Under the pieces are notes generated by a model. The model ran no database searches and had not been told where the DNA came from. It was given only the letters and a program-made list of their open reading frames with translations. From JASGCL01 sp965203915 (GTDB lineage: Bacteria; Pseudomonadota; Alphaproteobacteria; JASGCL01): a DNA stretch of 64,000 nt. The position numbers and the translations under genes are program-made. The DNA lies in NCBI GenBank assembly GCA_965203915.1, contig OZ241918.1:186001-250000 (forward strand). The letters are read 5' to 3'. Below, in pieces: positions 8,379 through 18,010 of the stretch (the first letter of the stretch is position 1; each line of letters begins with the position of its first letter).

Positions 8379-9944
8379 ATGGCAAAAAATAAAAAAATGG
8401 GCTCGGCAGACGATATAAAAATGCTGCACAGCATGGGTTATGCCCAAGAGCTCGATCGCAAAATGTCTGGATTTTCCAACTTTGCGATAAGCTTTAGTAT
8501 CATCTGCATTTTGGCGGGTGGTATCAACAGCATTGCTTGGGCAACCAGCGGTGTTGGTGGCGCGGCGATTGGGATTGGTTGGCTGGTTGGCTGTCTTATC
8601 TCGGGGTTGTTTGCCCTATGTATGGCGCAAATTGCTTCGTCCTATCCTACGGCGGGCGGTTTGTATCACTGGGGTTCTATCCTTGGTAATCGCTTTGTTG
8701 GTTGGTTAGCCGCTTGGTTCAACCTGCTTGGTCTTATCACCGTGCTTGGTTCCATTGATGTTGGCTTATGGTATTTTTTCAATGGTGCCTTTGGCGAAAC
8801 ATTGGGATTAACCGATAACTATTTGGGCAAATTTGGCAAGGTGGAAGTCATGGGCTTCGACGCCAATTACTTAAACCAAGTTACCTTTGTCGTCGGCGCG
8901 CTGGTGGTGCAGGGGATTATCAACCATGTTGGTATCCGCTTAACCAGTTTCTTAACCGATATTTCGGGTTATGTTATTTTTGCCACCGCGGCTTTTTTAA
9001 CCGTGATGTGCCTGTTGTATGCGCAAAGCTATGACATCAGCCGTTTGTGGTCGTTTCATAACTATTCGGGTGAAGCGGGTGGTGGCGTTTGGCCTGACAA
9101 CAGCAACATGTGGTTGCTGTTTGGTTTGGGGCTTTTGTTGCCCATCTACACCATCACGGGTTATGACGCTTCGGCCCATACTTCGGAAGAAACCCATGAT
9201 GCGGCTCGTGCCGTGCCTCGTGGCATTGTCACTTCGGTCTTTTGGTCGGGTGTGGCGGGTTACATCATGCTGGTGTCTTTCTTGCTCTTTATCCCCAACA
9301 TGGATGATGCGGCAAAACAGGGCTGGAATGTTTTCTTCTGGGCTATCAATAGCTTGCCTGCTTGGTCGGCATTTTTGATATATCTTGGCATAGCCATCGC
9401 ACAATTTTTGTGTGGCTTGGCGGCCTTGACCTCAACCTCGCGCATGATATTTGCTTTCTCGCGCGATGGGGGTTTGCCCTTGTCTAAAATATGGCGCAAA
9501 GTTTCCACCAATTTCCGCGTGCCCGCCAATGGTATTTGGCTGGCCGTGCTGCTTGGTGCGTTATTCACTTCCTACACCAAGGTTTATTCCGTGGTGGTGG
9601 CGGTTTGCGTTATCATGATATTTATATCCTACGCCATTCCTGTGATTGCGGGGTATTTTGCTATCGGCACAAAAAAATGGAACAAGATGGGACCATGGAA
9701 CATGGGCGTTGCCAATTACAAATTGGTATCGGCTTTGGTGTTACTTGCCATGTTGTTTATTTTTTATCTTGGGGTGCAACCCCCCAACAATTTGGCGTTT
9801 GACATGACGATTTGGTTCGTTGTTATCACCGCCATTGTATGGGTGTTGATTGAAAACAAACGATTTAAGGGTCCGCCAATTGGCAAAGACATTCAAAAAC
9901 GGATGTCAGCCATTAAGCAGGCCGAAAGCAAATTCAAAAAATAA
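8379..9944 (+). CDS. APC-family amino acid/polyamine permease
   Basis: 521 residues with about twelve hydrophobic segments. The N-terminal helix region KMSGFSNFAISFSII followed by GGINS, and the amphipathic segment HTSEETHDAARAVPRGI in the middle, are typical of the amino acid/choline transporter branch of the APC superfamily (GABA, choline, polyamine and ethanolamine permeases). Inner-membrane importer, probably proton-coupled. A very good ribosome site, AAAGGAGAGAA, precedes the ATG. It is followed by a strong terminator and then the glutamine-synthetase-like gene, so substrate uptake and first-step modification may be linked. Substrate not assignable. Confidence 0.88.
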   Translation: MAKNKKMGSADDIKMLHSMGYAQELDRKMSGFSNFAISFSIICILAGGINSIAWATSGVGGAAIGIGWLVGCLISGLFALCMAQIASSYPTAGGLYHWGSILGNRFVGWLAAWFNLLGLITVLGSIDVGLWYFFNGAFGETLGLTDNYLGKFGKVEVMGFDANYLNQVTFVVGALVVQGIINHVGIRLTSFLTDISGYVIFATAAFLTVMCLLYAQSYDISRLWSFHNYSGEAGGGVWPDNSNMWLLFGLGLLLPIYTITGYDASAHTSEETHDAARAVPRGIVTSVFWSGVAGYIMLVSFLLFIPNMDDAAKQGWNVFFWAINSLPAWSAFLIYLGIAIAQFLCGLAALTSTSRMIFAFSRDGGLPLSKIWRKVSTNFRVPANGIWLAVLLGALFTSYTKVYSVVVAVCVIMIFISYAIPVIAGYFAIGTKKWNKMGPWNMGVANYKLVSALVLLAMLFIFYLGVQPPNNLAFDMTIWFVVITAIVWVLIENKRFKGPPIGKDIQKRMSAIKQAESKFKK

Positions 9945-9972
9945 CTTTTTTGGATAAAAAACGATGGTCAGT

Positions 9973-10020
9973 TCCCCGTCCTTGGTTTGAAAGAATTGAG
10001 GACGGGGGATTGATTTTTTT
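9973..10020 (+). terminator. Rho-independent terminator after the APC permease
   Basis: Stem TCCCCGTCCT paired with AGGACGGGGGA, loop of 16 bases, followed by TTGATTTTTTT. It lies 30 bases after the permease stop, so the glutamine-synthetase-like gene should have its own promoter or depend on read-through. Confidence 0.85.
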
Positions 10021-10079
10021 AAATTGAAACAATAGATAAGTTATTCAAGTCAATAAAGAAATTAACAGGTAATAAAATA

Positions 10080-11498
10080 ATGAATAAGAAGATTGATATA
10101 CCCAAAGTAGCAAATGCCGAGGATGCCAAAAAATTAATCACGGCACGCGGGTTATCGCATGTAAAATTAGCGGTATCCGATATTGATGGCGTGTTGCGCG
10201 GCAAATGGGTATCGCGCGAGAAGTTTTTCTCCGCCCTTGATAGCGGTTTTGGTTTTTGTGATATTTTGTTCGGCTGGGATAGTGCCGATGTGAATTACAG
10301 CAGTGGCGTTTTCACCAATTGGGATAGTGGCTTCCCCGATAGTTTGATGATGGTCGCCCCCGAAACGGCGCGTAATTTGCCCACCGAACCCATAGCGGGC
10401 GATGGTGCGGATAGCGGCGACAACCCAATGAATTTACTTTTTTTGGCGGAGGGTGGCGCCGAACGTATCAGGCAAGTTGACCCCCGTTCGGTGCTGAAAA
10501 AAATTATCAATTGGGGCAAAGACATGGGTTTGCATGCCACGGCGGCGGTTGAATATGAATTTTTTATGTTTCGCGAAACCCCCGAATCGGTGCGCGAAAA
10601 GAATTACCAAAATCTCATCCCCTTAACCCCAGGATTTTTTGGTTATTCGCTGTTGCGCGCGGGGAAAGAACATGATTTTTATGACCAATTGATGTCGATG
10701 TGCGCCACCATGCGCATGCCGTTGGAAGGGTTACACACCGAAACGGGCCCTGGCGTTTTGGAAGCGGCGATAGAAAAATCAGAAGTGATGGAAGCCGCCG
10801 ACCGTGCCGCCATTTTTAAAACCTACGCCAAAATTTTGGCGCAAAAGAATGGTTTGATGGCGACCTTCATGGCGAAATGGTCGAACGAATACCCTGGTCA
10901 ATCGGGGCATATCCATCTCTCCCTCACCGATAACAATGGCAAGGGTGTCTTCTTTGATAAAAACAACGAACATAATATAAGCGACACCATGCGCCATTTC
11001 ATTGGCGGGCAAGAATTGTTGTTGCCCGAATTTTTGGCCATGGTTGCGCCAACCGCCAACAGCTACACCAGGCTTATCCCTGGCTATTGGGCACCCAATT
11101 ATGCCGCGTGGGGTATTGAAAATCGCACCACGGCCTTGCGGGTGATAGGTAGCTCTGAAAAATCTATCAGGGTTGAATATCGCGTGGCGGCGGCCGACCA
11201 AAATCCTTATTTGGCTTTGGCGGCGGCTTTGGCTTCGGGCCTCTATGGTATTGCCAACAAAATTGAACCACGCCCCCGCGTGATTGGCAATGGTTATGAA
11301 AATGTTGATGCCAAGAAACATCCCCTGCCCAGCACCTTGGGCGAGGCTACCTCGCGCTTTCGCGCATCGAAAGTGGCGCGTGAAATTTTTGGCGAATTGT
11401 TTGTCGAACATTACAGCATGACGCGCGAACATGAACAACGCGAAGCCTTGAAGGCCATTACCGATTGGCAATTAAGACGCTATTTCGAAATTATTTAA
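10080..11498 (+). CDS. Glutamine-synthetase-like ligase (gamma-glutamyl-amine synthetase type)
   Basis: 472 residues, glutamine synthetase fold. Active-site segments seen: AVEYEFFMF near residue 154, GPGVLEAAI near 222, and GHIHLSL near 279. The N-terminal DIDGVLRGKW segment resembles the PuuA/IpuC/GSIII-like group that joins glutamate to putrescine, isopropylamine, ethanolamine or similar amines and is not the housekeeping nitrogen-assimilating enzyme. I see no adenylylation-site Tyr segment of GlnA. Together with the permease, aldehyde and alcohol dehydrogenases this suggests an amine catabolic set. The substrate is inference. Confidence 0.85.
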   Translation: MNKKIDIPKVANAEDAKKLITARGLSHVKLAVSDIDGVLRGKWVSREKFFSALDSGFGFCDILFGWDSADVNYSSGVFTNWDSGFPDSLMMVAPETARNLPTEPIAGDGADSGDNPMNLLFLAEGGAERIRQVDPRSVLKKIINWGKDMGLHATAAVEYEFFMFRETPESVREKNYQNLIPLTPGFFGYSLLRAGKEHDFYDQLMSMCATMRMPLEGLHTETGPGVLEAAIEKSEVMEAADRAAIFKTYAKILAQKNGLMATFMAKWSNEYPGQSGHIHLSLTDNNGKGVFFDKNNEHNISDTMRHFIGGQELLLPEFLAMVAPTANSYTRLIPGYWAPNYAAWGIENRTTALRVIGSSEKSIRVEYRVAAADQNPYLALAAALASGLYGIANKIEPRPRVIGNGYENVDAKKHPLPSTLGEATSRFRASKVAREIFGELFVEHYSMTREHEQREALKAITDWQLRRYFEII

Positions 11499-11499
11499 T

Positions 11500-11910
11500 A
11501 TGGCGAAGGGGACTGCAACCAACATCAGCAATGATAAGTTGTTGGGCGTTTTTTCCAAACGCGGTCTTGCTTTTGGTTTTTTATTATGGGCTGTGATGTT
11601 TTCTATCGGCCTTATGCTAAGGTTAGAGCGCGAGGCGGGCGTCATCAGTCCCTTGACCATGAAGTTGCTGTTGATAGCGGGGGGCAGCGGCCTGGCTTTT
11701 ATTTTTTATCGGTTGTTGCGTAGCCAAGGGTTGCTTCATCGTAGCATTGCCCATAGTTTCATACTGATTAATAGTTTGCTCGACATTGTTATTTTGATGG
11801 GTATTTTTCAGCGCAACATGGTCGAATGGTTGGGCAGCGTTTTTATTTTTTACATCGTGGTTTTTTACGGGCTTTATTATTTGCTACGCAAGCCACTGCC
11901 TCGTCGCTAG
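11500..11910 (+). CDS. Small four-helix membrane protein, unknown
   Basis: 136 residues, starting one base after the stop of the glutamine-synthetase-like gene, so surely co-transcribed and probably translationally coupled. Four hydrophobic segments at about 23-41, 52-70, 82-103 and 108-127, with a basic C-terminus (RKPLPRR). I do not recognise the family; ATP-synthase subunit I (AtpI) has a similar size and topology, but nothing specific supports it. Coding is supported by tight spacing and clear membrane segments. Confidence 0.65.
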   Translation: MAKGTATNISNDKLLGVFSKRGLAFGFLLWAVMFSIGLMLRLEREAGVISPLTMKLLLIAGGSGLAFIFYRLLRSQGLLHRSIAHSFILINSLLDIVILMGIFQRNMVEWLGSVFIFYIVVFYGLYYLLRKPLPRR

Positions 11911-11960
11911 GTCATTTGTTCCCCCTATTGTTTTTTTTCTTTTTGTTGTAAAAACCCCTG

Positions 11961-13280
11961 ATGACAAAAGAAAAAGGCAATATATTCCCCGCCGCCAATA
12001 TCATTTCTTTGTTTGATAAAAACCTTGCGCCGCATGGTGAACATCATCTCTTGGCGGCCAGTCCCTTTCAAAAATTAGAAAACTTGTTGGCGGGCATCAC
12101 GCCACGCCAATCAATTTTGTCGCTTCATTTGGGCGAACCCGACGGCGGGTTGCCTGACATTGTTAAGCCTATCTTAAACCAGCCAGATTTTTTCGATGGC
12201 TTCGGCAAATACCCCGAATTGTTGGGCAGTGTTGATTTTCGCCAAGCGGTTAAAAATTGGGCGGAACGGCGTTTTCACCTGCGCCCAGGGTTGCTGGCGA
12301 TAACACCGCCGCATAATAATATCTTGCCCACCACGGGGTCGCGCGAAGGTTTGGCCTTGGCGATAACCTACGCCGTGAAAAAAAAACAACCGCAATGCAA
12401 AAACAAATTGCCCGTTGTGGTTATCACCAGTCCATTCTATCATGTTTATCATGCGGCGGGGGTGATAGCAGGGGCGGACGTGGTGGCGATTCATTGTTAT
12501 GATGAAACAGCGATAGACAAAAATCATGCGGCCAAGAATCTATCGCTGGCGGCGGGAATCAATTCTTTGCCAGCCGATGTCAAACAACGGTTGGCGGCGG
12601 TGGTGGTCTGCACCCCCGACAACCCCACGGGGCGCGTGCTGACCATGACCGAAATGGAGCATTTGCATGATGTGACGGCGGCGCATGATGCCATGTTGAT
12701 TAGCGATGAATGCTACAGCGATTTGCATTATGGCATTCCGCCCATCAGTTTTTTGAACCATGTTGATAATGGCTTTGGTTGGCGCGGGGTTATTATAAGC
12801 AACAGCCTGTCGAAACGGTCGGGCGCGCCAGGTTTGCGGTCGGGGATTTTGTTGGCGGATGCCGCGGTGGTGAAGGAATTGGCAACCTTACGCGCCCATT
12901 TGTCGGCCATCCACCCGCGGTCGTTACAACTTATCGCCACGGCATTATGGAATGACGATGACCATGTGGCGGCGAACCGCGCCAAATATCAAGCAAGGTT
13001 AAAAACGGCGAGCGAGGTAATAGGTCATTCGCCGTCGTTTCAAATGCCAAGCGCGGGATTTTTCCTGTATCTACGGTTTAACAATGGGGCCGAAGCCGTC
13101 AAACAAATTTTTGCCGAAACGGGCATAAAATTATTGCCCGCCGTTTTTATGGCAGGGGGCGAGGCAAGCGATAAAAAAAATCCCGCCAGCCCCTACGCCC
13201 GCTTGGCCATGATTATCGGCGGCGACGAATGGCGCGATGCCTTGGCAAGACTCAAACCATTTTTATTACCGACATCATAA
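11961..13280 (+). CDS. PLP-dependent aminotransferase, DapC/AspC-like (probable N-succinyldiaminopimelate aminotransferase)
   Basis: 439 residues, fold-type I class I/II aminotransferase. Features: LHLGEPDGGLPD near residue 55, TTGSREGL near 125, CTPDNPTGRV near 218, and the PLP lysine in SNSLSKRSGAPGLRSG near 280. Overall it resembles the alphaproteobacterial succinyldiaminopimelate aminotransferase of lysine and peptidoglycan precursor synthesis, but aspartate and aromatic aminotransferases are close relatives. It sits alone upstream of ftsK. Confidence 0.75.
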   Translation: MTKEKGNIFPAANIISLFDKNLAPHGEHHLLAASPFQKLENLLAGITPRQSILSLHLGEPDGGLPDIVKPILNQPDFFDGFGKYPELLGSVDFRQAVKNWAERRFHLRPGLLAITPPHNNILPTTGSREGLALAITYAVKKKQPQCKNKLPVVVITSPFYHVYHAAGVIAGADVVAIHCYDETAIDKNHAAKNLSLAAGINSLPADVKQRLAAVVVCTPDNPTGRVLTMTEMEHLHDVTAAHDAMLISDECYSDLHYGIPPISFLNHVDNGFGWRGVIISNSLSKRSGAPGLRSGILLADAAVVKELATLRAHLSAIHPRSLQLIATALWNDDDHVAANRAKYQARLKTASEVIGHSPSFQMPSAGFFLYLRFNNGAEAVKQIFAETGIKLLPAVFMAGGEASDKKNPASPYARLAMIIGGDEWRDALARLKPFLLPTS

Positions 13281-13417
13281 TGGGTAGCAAGGGTGGCATC
13301 ATGCGCCATCTATTGCTAAAGAAGACAAACAGGCGCAAATAGATTTATTAAAATAACGAATCCTGTAAGGTGGTAAAAAGATTATATTGGAAGTTATCAA
13401 GAAAGATTCGAAAAAAA

Positions 13418-15859
13418 ATGGCAAGAAAAAAACTCGCAAAAAATACCAAGCCCAGCCCTTCGCAAAAACATTTTTTAGAAAGATGGCTGGGGCGTTACCT
13501 CGGCGGGAAGGCCATCACCCTGTCGCAAAAGGGGTTGGGGGCGGGCGCGTTGGTGGCGGGGGTGATGATATTCCTTGCGTTGCTTAGCCACGACGCGGGC
13601 GACCCATCGCTTACCACCCAATCGTCGGCCGAGATTAAGAATTGGTTATCTTACTTCGGGGCGATTATTTCTGATGTGCTTTTTAGTTTTGTGGGGCAGA
13701 TCCCAGCCTACGGCGTGGTGGTTGTTTTTTTATTGTGGGGCATGGCATGGTTAAGCCCGATAGAAAATGCAAAAAACAAACGGGCGATATTAAAAAGATT
13801 ATCGCTTATCCACTTCCTGCTTTTTTGTGCCTTCTTATTTTTTGCGGGGGCGATAAAAATAATGGGATTGTTAATGTGGTCGCGTTATATCGACAATGCT
13901 ATCGATTTGCATAACCCGCAATATGCCAGCGAATATTCTTTGTCGGTGTTAGAAAATTTTTGGGCGCAAATGTTGTTGCCGTCGTTGCAAAACCACGCTT
14001 TGTTGCCGATAATATTTTTCCTCAGCCTGGTTTTTTTGGGGCTGCTGCTTTTTTTGTTGTCGGGCTTAACATTTTTTGAATGGCAATTGTTGGGCGGGTG
14101 GTGCCTGTCGGTGCTCGGCTTTGTCGGTTATGCTTTGTTTTATTTTGTGGCCAGCGTGGTGGGTGGGTTGTTCACCTTGGTCTATCGCCTGTTGGTGATG
14201 ATATGGCCGATGATGAAAGTTTTCTTGCCGCGACCATCCAAATTAATGGGGCAACAGGCCCTATGGAAAAAAATTTGGCAACGTCTATGGCATAATATTG
14301 TCAGCATGCCGCAAATCAAGGTGAGCGAGGGCGAAGCCCCTGACCACGCCAGTTTGTTGCGCCGTTCCTTCACCAATCAGGGCGAGGTAGAGGATGAGAC
14401 CATGGTGCCCAGCAAACCAACCGCCAAACATAACCGCGCGTCAAGTTATAAGGGCAAAGAATTTCCGCCCATAGAATTTTTGGCAACCCACGATGCCAGC
14501 GGACCACGCCACCAAAAAAATAAGCAGGAGCAAGAAGCCGATGCCAAACAAATGGCGGGTCGCCTCCACGAGGCTTTGGCGCAATTTGGCGCCACGGGCA
14601 ATATCACCGCGGTGAAGATGGGGCCCGTTATCACCCTGTATGAATTTGAACCCGATGTCGGAATAAAAAATGCCCAGGTGATAAACCTGGCGGGTGATTT
14701 GGCGCGCGCCCTGTCGGCCACCGCGGTGCGGGTGGCGCCCATTGCGGGGCGCAATGTCTTGGGCATAGAGGTTCCCAACCAAACGCGCGACAAAGTTTAT
14801 TTGGGTGAGTTGGTGGCGAGCAAATTGTTCCAAGAAACCAACATGGTGTTGCCACTTATTTTGGGGAAGAATATTTTTGGTCAAGCCATGGTGGTGGATT
14901 TAAGCCAGATGCCGCATTTGCTTATTTCGGGCACCACGGGTTCGGGCAAATCGGTGGCGATGAATGGGTTTTTGCTGTCGCTGCTTTACAGTCACACCCC
15001 CGATACCTTACGCCTTATTTTGATAGACCCAAAAATGTTGGAGCTTTCAATCTATCAAGCTATTCCGCACCTGTTATCGCCCGTGGTGACCGACCCGAAA
15101 AAAGCGGTGTTGGCATTGTTGTGGGCGACGCGCGAAATGGAACGGCGGTATAAATTGCTGTCAGAACTTGGGGTGCGCAATTTGGCCGATTATCGCAAAA
15201 AAATCGCCAACGATACCGATGCTGAAAATTTGCCCTATATTGTTATCATGGTGGATGAAATGGCGGACCTGATGTTGGTGATGGGTAAAGATGTCGAGGT
15301 GTTGGTGCAACGTTTGGCGCAAATGGCGCGGGCGGCGGGCATCCACCTTATTATGGCGACGCAACGCCCGTCGGTCGATGTTATCACGGGCACCATCAAG
15401 GCGAATTTTCCGACAAGGCTTAGCTACGCCCTGCCCACCCGCACCGACAGCCGTGTTATTTTGGGCAGCGAAGGTGCCGAACAATTATTGGGCATGGGTG
15501 ATTTTTTGATAATGAGCGGCGGCCGTATCGAGCGTGGCCATGCCCCCTTCACCACCGAGGAAGAAGTAAAAAAAGTTACCGATTGGTGGCGCGACCAGGG
15601 CGAGGTTGATTATTTACCAGCCGAAGCTATGCAACCCGCGATGAGCGGGCGTGGTGCGGCGGACGACATGATGGGCGGCGGCGAAGATATATACCAACGC
15701 GCCGTGGAATTGGTCAGGCGCGAGAAAAAAGCCAGCACCAGTTTTTTACAACGCCATTTACAAATTGGTTACAACCGCGCCGCAACATTGATGGAGCAAT
15801 TAGAAAAAAACAACGTAGTCTCACCCCCCAGCCACAGCGGCAAACGCGAGGTGTTGTAA
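13418..15859 (+). CDS. ftsK: DNA translocase FtsK
   Basis: About 813 residues from the ATG at 13418 (AAGAAAG upstream). GTG codons at 13370 and 13373 are alternatives that would add about 16 basic residues. Order of parts: basic N-terminus, four to five membrane segments (to about residue 275), linker, translocase motor with Walker A GTTGSGKS near 507 and Walker B IVIMVDEMADL near 610, then MATQRPSVDVITG and RTDSRVILG. The C-terminal gamma winged helix (VRREKKASTSFLQRHLQIGY) binds the polar KOPS sequences. Acts at the division septum in chromosome dimer resolution. The linker is shorter than in E. coli FtsK, as usual in Alphaproteobacteria. Confidence 0.95.
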   Translation: MARKKLAKNTKPSPSQKHFLERWLGRYLGGKAITLSQKGLGAGALVAGVMIFLALLSHDAGDPSLTTQSSAEIKNWLSYFGAIISDVLFSFVGQIPAYGVVVVFLLWGMAWLSPIENAKNKRAILKRLSLIHFLLFCAFLFFAGAIKIMGLLMWSRYIDNAIDLHNPQYASEYSLSVLENFWAQMLLPSLQNHALLPIIFFLSLVFLGLLLFLLSGLTFFEWQLLGGWCLSVLGFVGYALFYFVASVVGGLFTLVYRLLVMIWPMMKVFLPRPSKLMGQQALWKKIWQRLWHNIVSMPQIKVSEGEAPDHASLLRRSFTNQGEVEDETMVPSKPTAKHNRASSYKGKEFPPIEFLATHDASGPRHQKNKQEQEADAKQMAGRLHEALAQFGATGNITAVKMGPVITLYEFEPDVGIKNAQVINLAGDLARALSATAVRVAPIAGRNVLGIEVPNQTRDKVYLGELVASKLFQETNMVLPLILGKNIFGQAMVVDLSQMPHLLISGTTGSGKSVAMNGFLLSLLYSHTPDTLRLILIDPKMLELSIYQAIPHLLSPVVTDPKKAVLALLWATREMERRYKLLSELGVRNLADYRKKIANDTDAENLPYIVIMVDEMADLMLVMGKDVEVLVQRLAQMARAAGIHLIMATQRPSVDVITGTIKANFPTRLSYALPTRTDSRVILGSEGAEQLLGMGDFLIMSGGRIERGHAPFTTEEEVKKVTDWWRDQGEVDYLPAEAMQPAMSGRGAADDMMGGGEDIYQRAVELVRREKKASTSFLQRHLQIGYNRAATLMEQLEKNNVVSPPSHSGKREVL

Positions 15860-15878
15860 TTTATCGCTTATAAGTTAT

Positions 15879-16850
15879 TTATCGCGCAGCCAATTTGTTT
15901 TTGAAATAATAATACCAAACCCGCGGATAGGGTAGAAAGTAAAGCACATGTCGCCAGCGTGCCACGGGGGTTGCAACCCCAATTTTATCAAGCGGGTCGC
16001 GGCCGTATAATCGCCGGGTGTAGCACGACAGGGTGATGAGCATATGCCCCAAGCCAATTTTTATTTTGCCAAATATTTTATTTTTGGTGCGTTTGGTGGT
16101 TTGTTGTTGGTGGGTGCGCACCAAATGGGGAGAGACAATACTGTTGGTCAATATGGCAATTTGAAATTTTTCTTGTAATCGCCAAAACATATCACGGTCG
16201 CCGCATGCTTTGATATTGCGGTGCCAACCCACCATGTCGTAACATGATCTGCGAAACATGGTGTTGCCATAAAAAAGGTGGAATGTTTTTTTTATATTGA
16301 TAAGAAAGCGGCGGTCATCGTAAGAAAGATTCATGTCGCGCGGGTTTATTTTTTGTTTTTTATATTTTTCTATATTCATATGCGGCGTGTGGGGAAAATT
16401 ATTTTCCCCGTCTATGGCATCGTAACTCACATTAACACCGCCGATGTCTTTGTTTTTTTCTAACAATTCATATTGCCATATTAATTTTTCGGGGTGGGAA
16501 AAATCATCGGCATCTTGCCAAACCACATAACGTCCGCGTGCCAATCGTAATCCTTGGTTACATGCCATGCCAAAACCGCCGTTGGCTTGCTGGTGCAACC
16601 TTATCCTTTTGTCTTGCTTGATATATTTTTTAACCACCGCCGCCCCGTCGTCGGTCGAACCATCGTCGACCACAATCAATTCAAAATCTTGAAAGGTTTG
16701 TTGTAAAATGGAATCAATCGCCATGCCGACATATTTTGCATGGTTATACAATGGCATAATAACCGAAACCGCGGGCGCGGGCATAGCTTCAGACGGTGTT
16801 TTGGACAGGGGTTTGCTTCGCGGCATAATAACCGATTTATTTCTTGCCAT
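15879..16850 (-). CDS. GT-A glycosyltransferase, family 2
   Basis: 323 residues. After a basic N-terminus comes the classical family 2 start VSVIMPLYNHAKYVGMAIDS, then VVDDGSTDDG and the metal-binding WQDADDF, followed by GDRDMFWRL. Transfers a sugar from a nucleotide sugar, probably in polysaccharide, lipopolysaccharide or glycan synthesis. No signal peptide or clear membrane segment. Convergent with ftsK, with 19 bases between the stops; divergent from purC. No other sugar gene is adjacent. Confidence 0.88.
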   Translation of the reverse strand: MARNKSVIMPRSKPLSKTPSEAMPAPAVSVIMPLYNHAKYVGMAIDSILQQTFQDFELIVVDDGSTDDGAAVVKKYIKQDKRIRLHQQANGGFGMACNQGLRLARGRYVVWQDADDFSHPEKLIWQYELLEKNKDIGGVNVSYDAIDGENNFPHTPHMNIEKYKKQKINPRDMNLSYDDRRFLINIKKTFHLFYGNTMFRRSCYDMVGWHRNIKACGDRDMFWRLQEKFQIAILTNSIVSPHLVRTHQQQTTKRTKNKIFGKIKIGLGHMLITLSCYTRRLYGRDPLDKIGVATPVARWRHVLYFLPYPRVWYYYFKNKLAAR

Positions 16851-16992
16851 TTTTATCGATTCGATTTATTTGTTGCTTGGGTTTATAAGAACCCTACTAA
16901 TATTAGTAATATTTTTTTGTTTACTAGAATACTTACCCGATAGCAAGCCCCGATAACGAACCGCCATTTTACGAATATCGATAAAAAACAAC

Positions 16993-17748
16993 ATGACCGA
17001 CAGCAAACCGCGCCAAAAAATTTATGAAGGAAAAGCAAAGATCCTCTACGCGGGGGAGGTTGAAGGCACCTTGATTCAATATTTTAAAGACTCCCTAACC
17101 GCCTTTAACAATGTGAAGAAGGACGAAAAATTGGGCAAGGGTATCTTAACCGCCAGTATTTCAGAACAATTGATGGGGGTGGTGGCCGCGGCGGGCATTC
17201 CGACATGTTTTATCAAACGCCTGTCGGCGCGCGAACAATTAATACGCGAGGCCGATATTGTGCCGATTGAGGTCATGGTGCGCAATTATGCCGCGGGGTC
17301 ATTGGCCAAACGTTTGGGTTTGACGACGGGGGTAAAATTGGCGCGGTCGATTGTGGAATATGCTTACAAAAACGACGCCTTGGGCGACCCATTGATAGGC
17401 GAAGACCATATCACCGCCCTGGGTTTGGCCAGCCCGCAAGAATTGGACGATATGATGGCGATGAGCCTGCGCATCAATGATATTTTAACGGGTTATTTTT
17501 CCGCCATCAATTTGAAACTTATCGATTTCAAATTGGAATTTGGTCGGGTGATAGACAACGAAGACGAAATTCGTATTATCCTGTGCGATGAAATTTCGCC
17601 CGATACTTGCCGTTTGTGGGATAAAACCACCGATGAAAAATTTGACAAGGATCTTTTCCGTCAAGATTTGGGCGATGTCATGGCGGGGTATCAAGAAATT
17701 GCCCAGCGTATGAAATTGGTTTTTGAATTACCAAAAAAAGGCGAATAA
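16993..17748 (+). CDS. purC: SAICAR synthetase (phosphoribosylaminoimidazole-succinocarboxamide synthase)
   Basis: 251 residues, normal length. Purine synthesis: CAIR plus aspartate plus ATP to SAICAR. The N-terminus KIYEGKAKILYAGE, the SAICAR signature EVMVRNYAAGSLAKRLG and LIDFKLEFG with DEISPDTCRLW are all present. First gene of the pur cluster purC-purS-methyltransferase-purQ-purL; one base separates its stop from the purS ATG. Confidence 0.97.
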   Translation: MTDSKPRQKIYEGKAKILYAGEVEGTLIQYFKDSLTAFNNVKKDEKLGKGILTASISEQLMGVVAAAGIPTCFIKRLSAREQLIREADIVPIEVMVRNYAAGSLAKRLGLTTGVKLARSIVEYAYKNDALGDPLIGEDHITALGLASPQELDDMMAMSLRINDILTGYFSAINLKLIDFKLEFGRVIDNEDEIRIILCDEISPDTCRLWDKTTDEKFDKDLFRQDLGDVMAGYQEIAQRMKLVFELPKKGE

Positions 17749-17749
17749 C

Positions 17750-18010
17750 ATGGCCAAATTTTTTATCACCCTGTCGGTTATGCCCAAACGTGGGGTGCTC
17801 GACCCCGCGGGCGTGGCGGTGAAAAACACCCTTGACGATTTGGGGTTTCACGATTTGCAATCGGTGGTGTTGGGGAAATGTTTGTATCTGACATTGGAAG
17901 CGACCGACGAAGTCGCCGCCAAGCACATGGCGCAAGCCATGGCAAAAAATTTGCTGGCGCACGAAGCCATGGAAGAAGCCGCGGTGTTGGCCATCAAGGA
18001 ATTAAAATGA
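17750..18010 (+). CDS. purS: FGAM synthase subunit PurS
   Basis: 86 residues from the ATG at 17750 (AKFFITLSVMPKRGVLDPAG). PurS forms the complex with PurQ (glutaminase) and small PurL that converts FGAR to FGAM. The segment LDPAGVAVKNTLDDLGF and the Lys-rich C-terminus fit the family. The stop overlaps the next gene's start as ATGA at 18007-18010, implying translational coupling to the methyltransferase. Confidence 0.95.
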   Translation: MAKFFITLSVMPKRGVLDPAGVAVKNTLDDLGFHDLQSVVLGKCLYLTLEATDEVAAKHMAQAMAKNLLAHEAMEEAAVLAIKELK

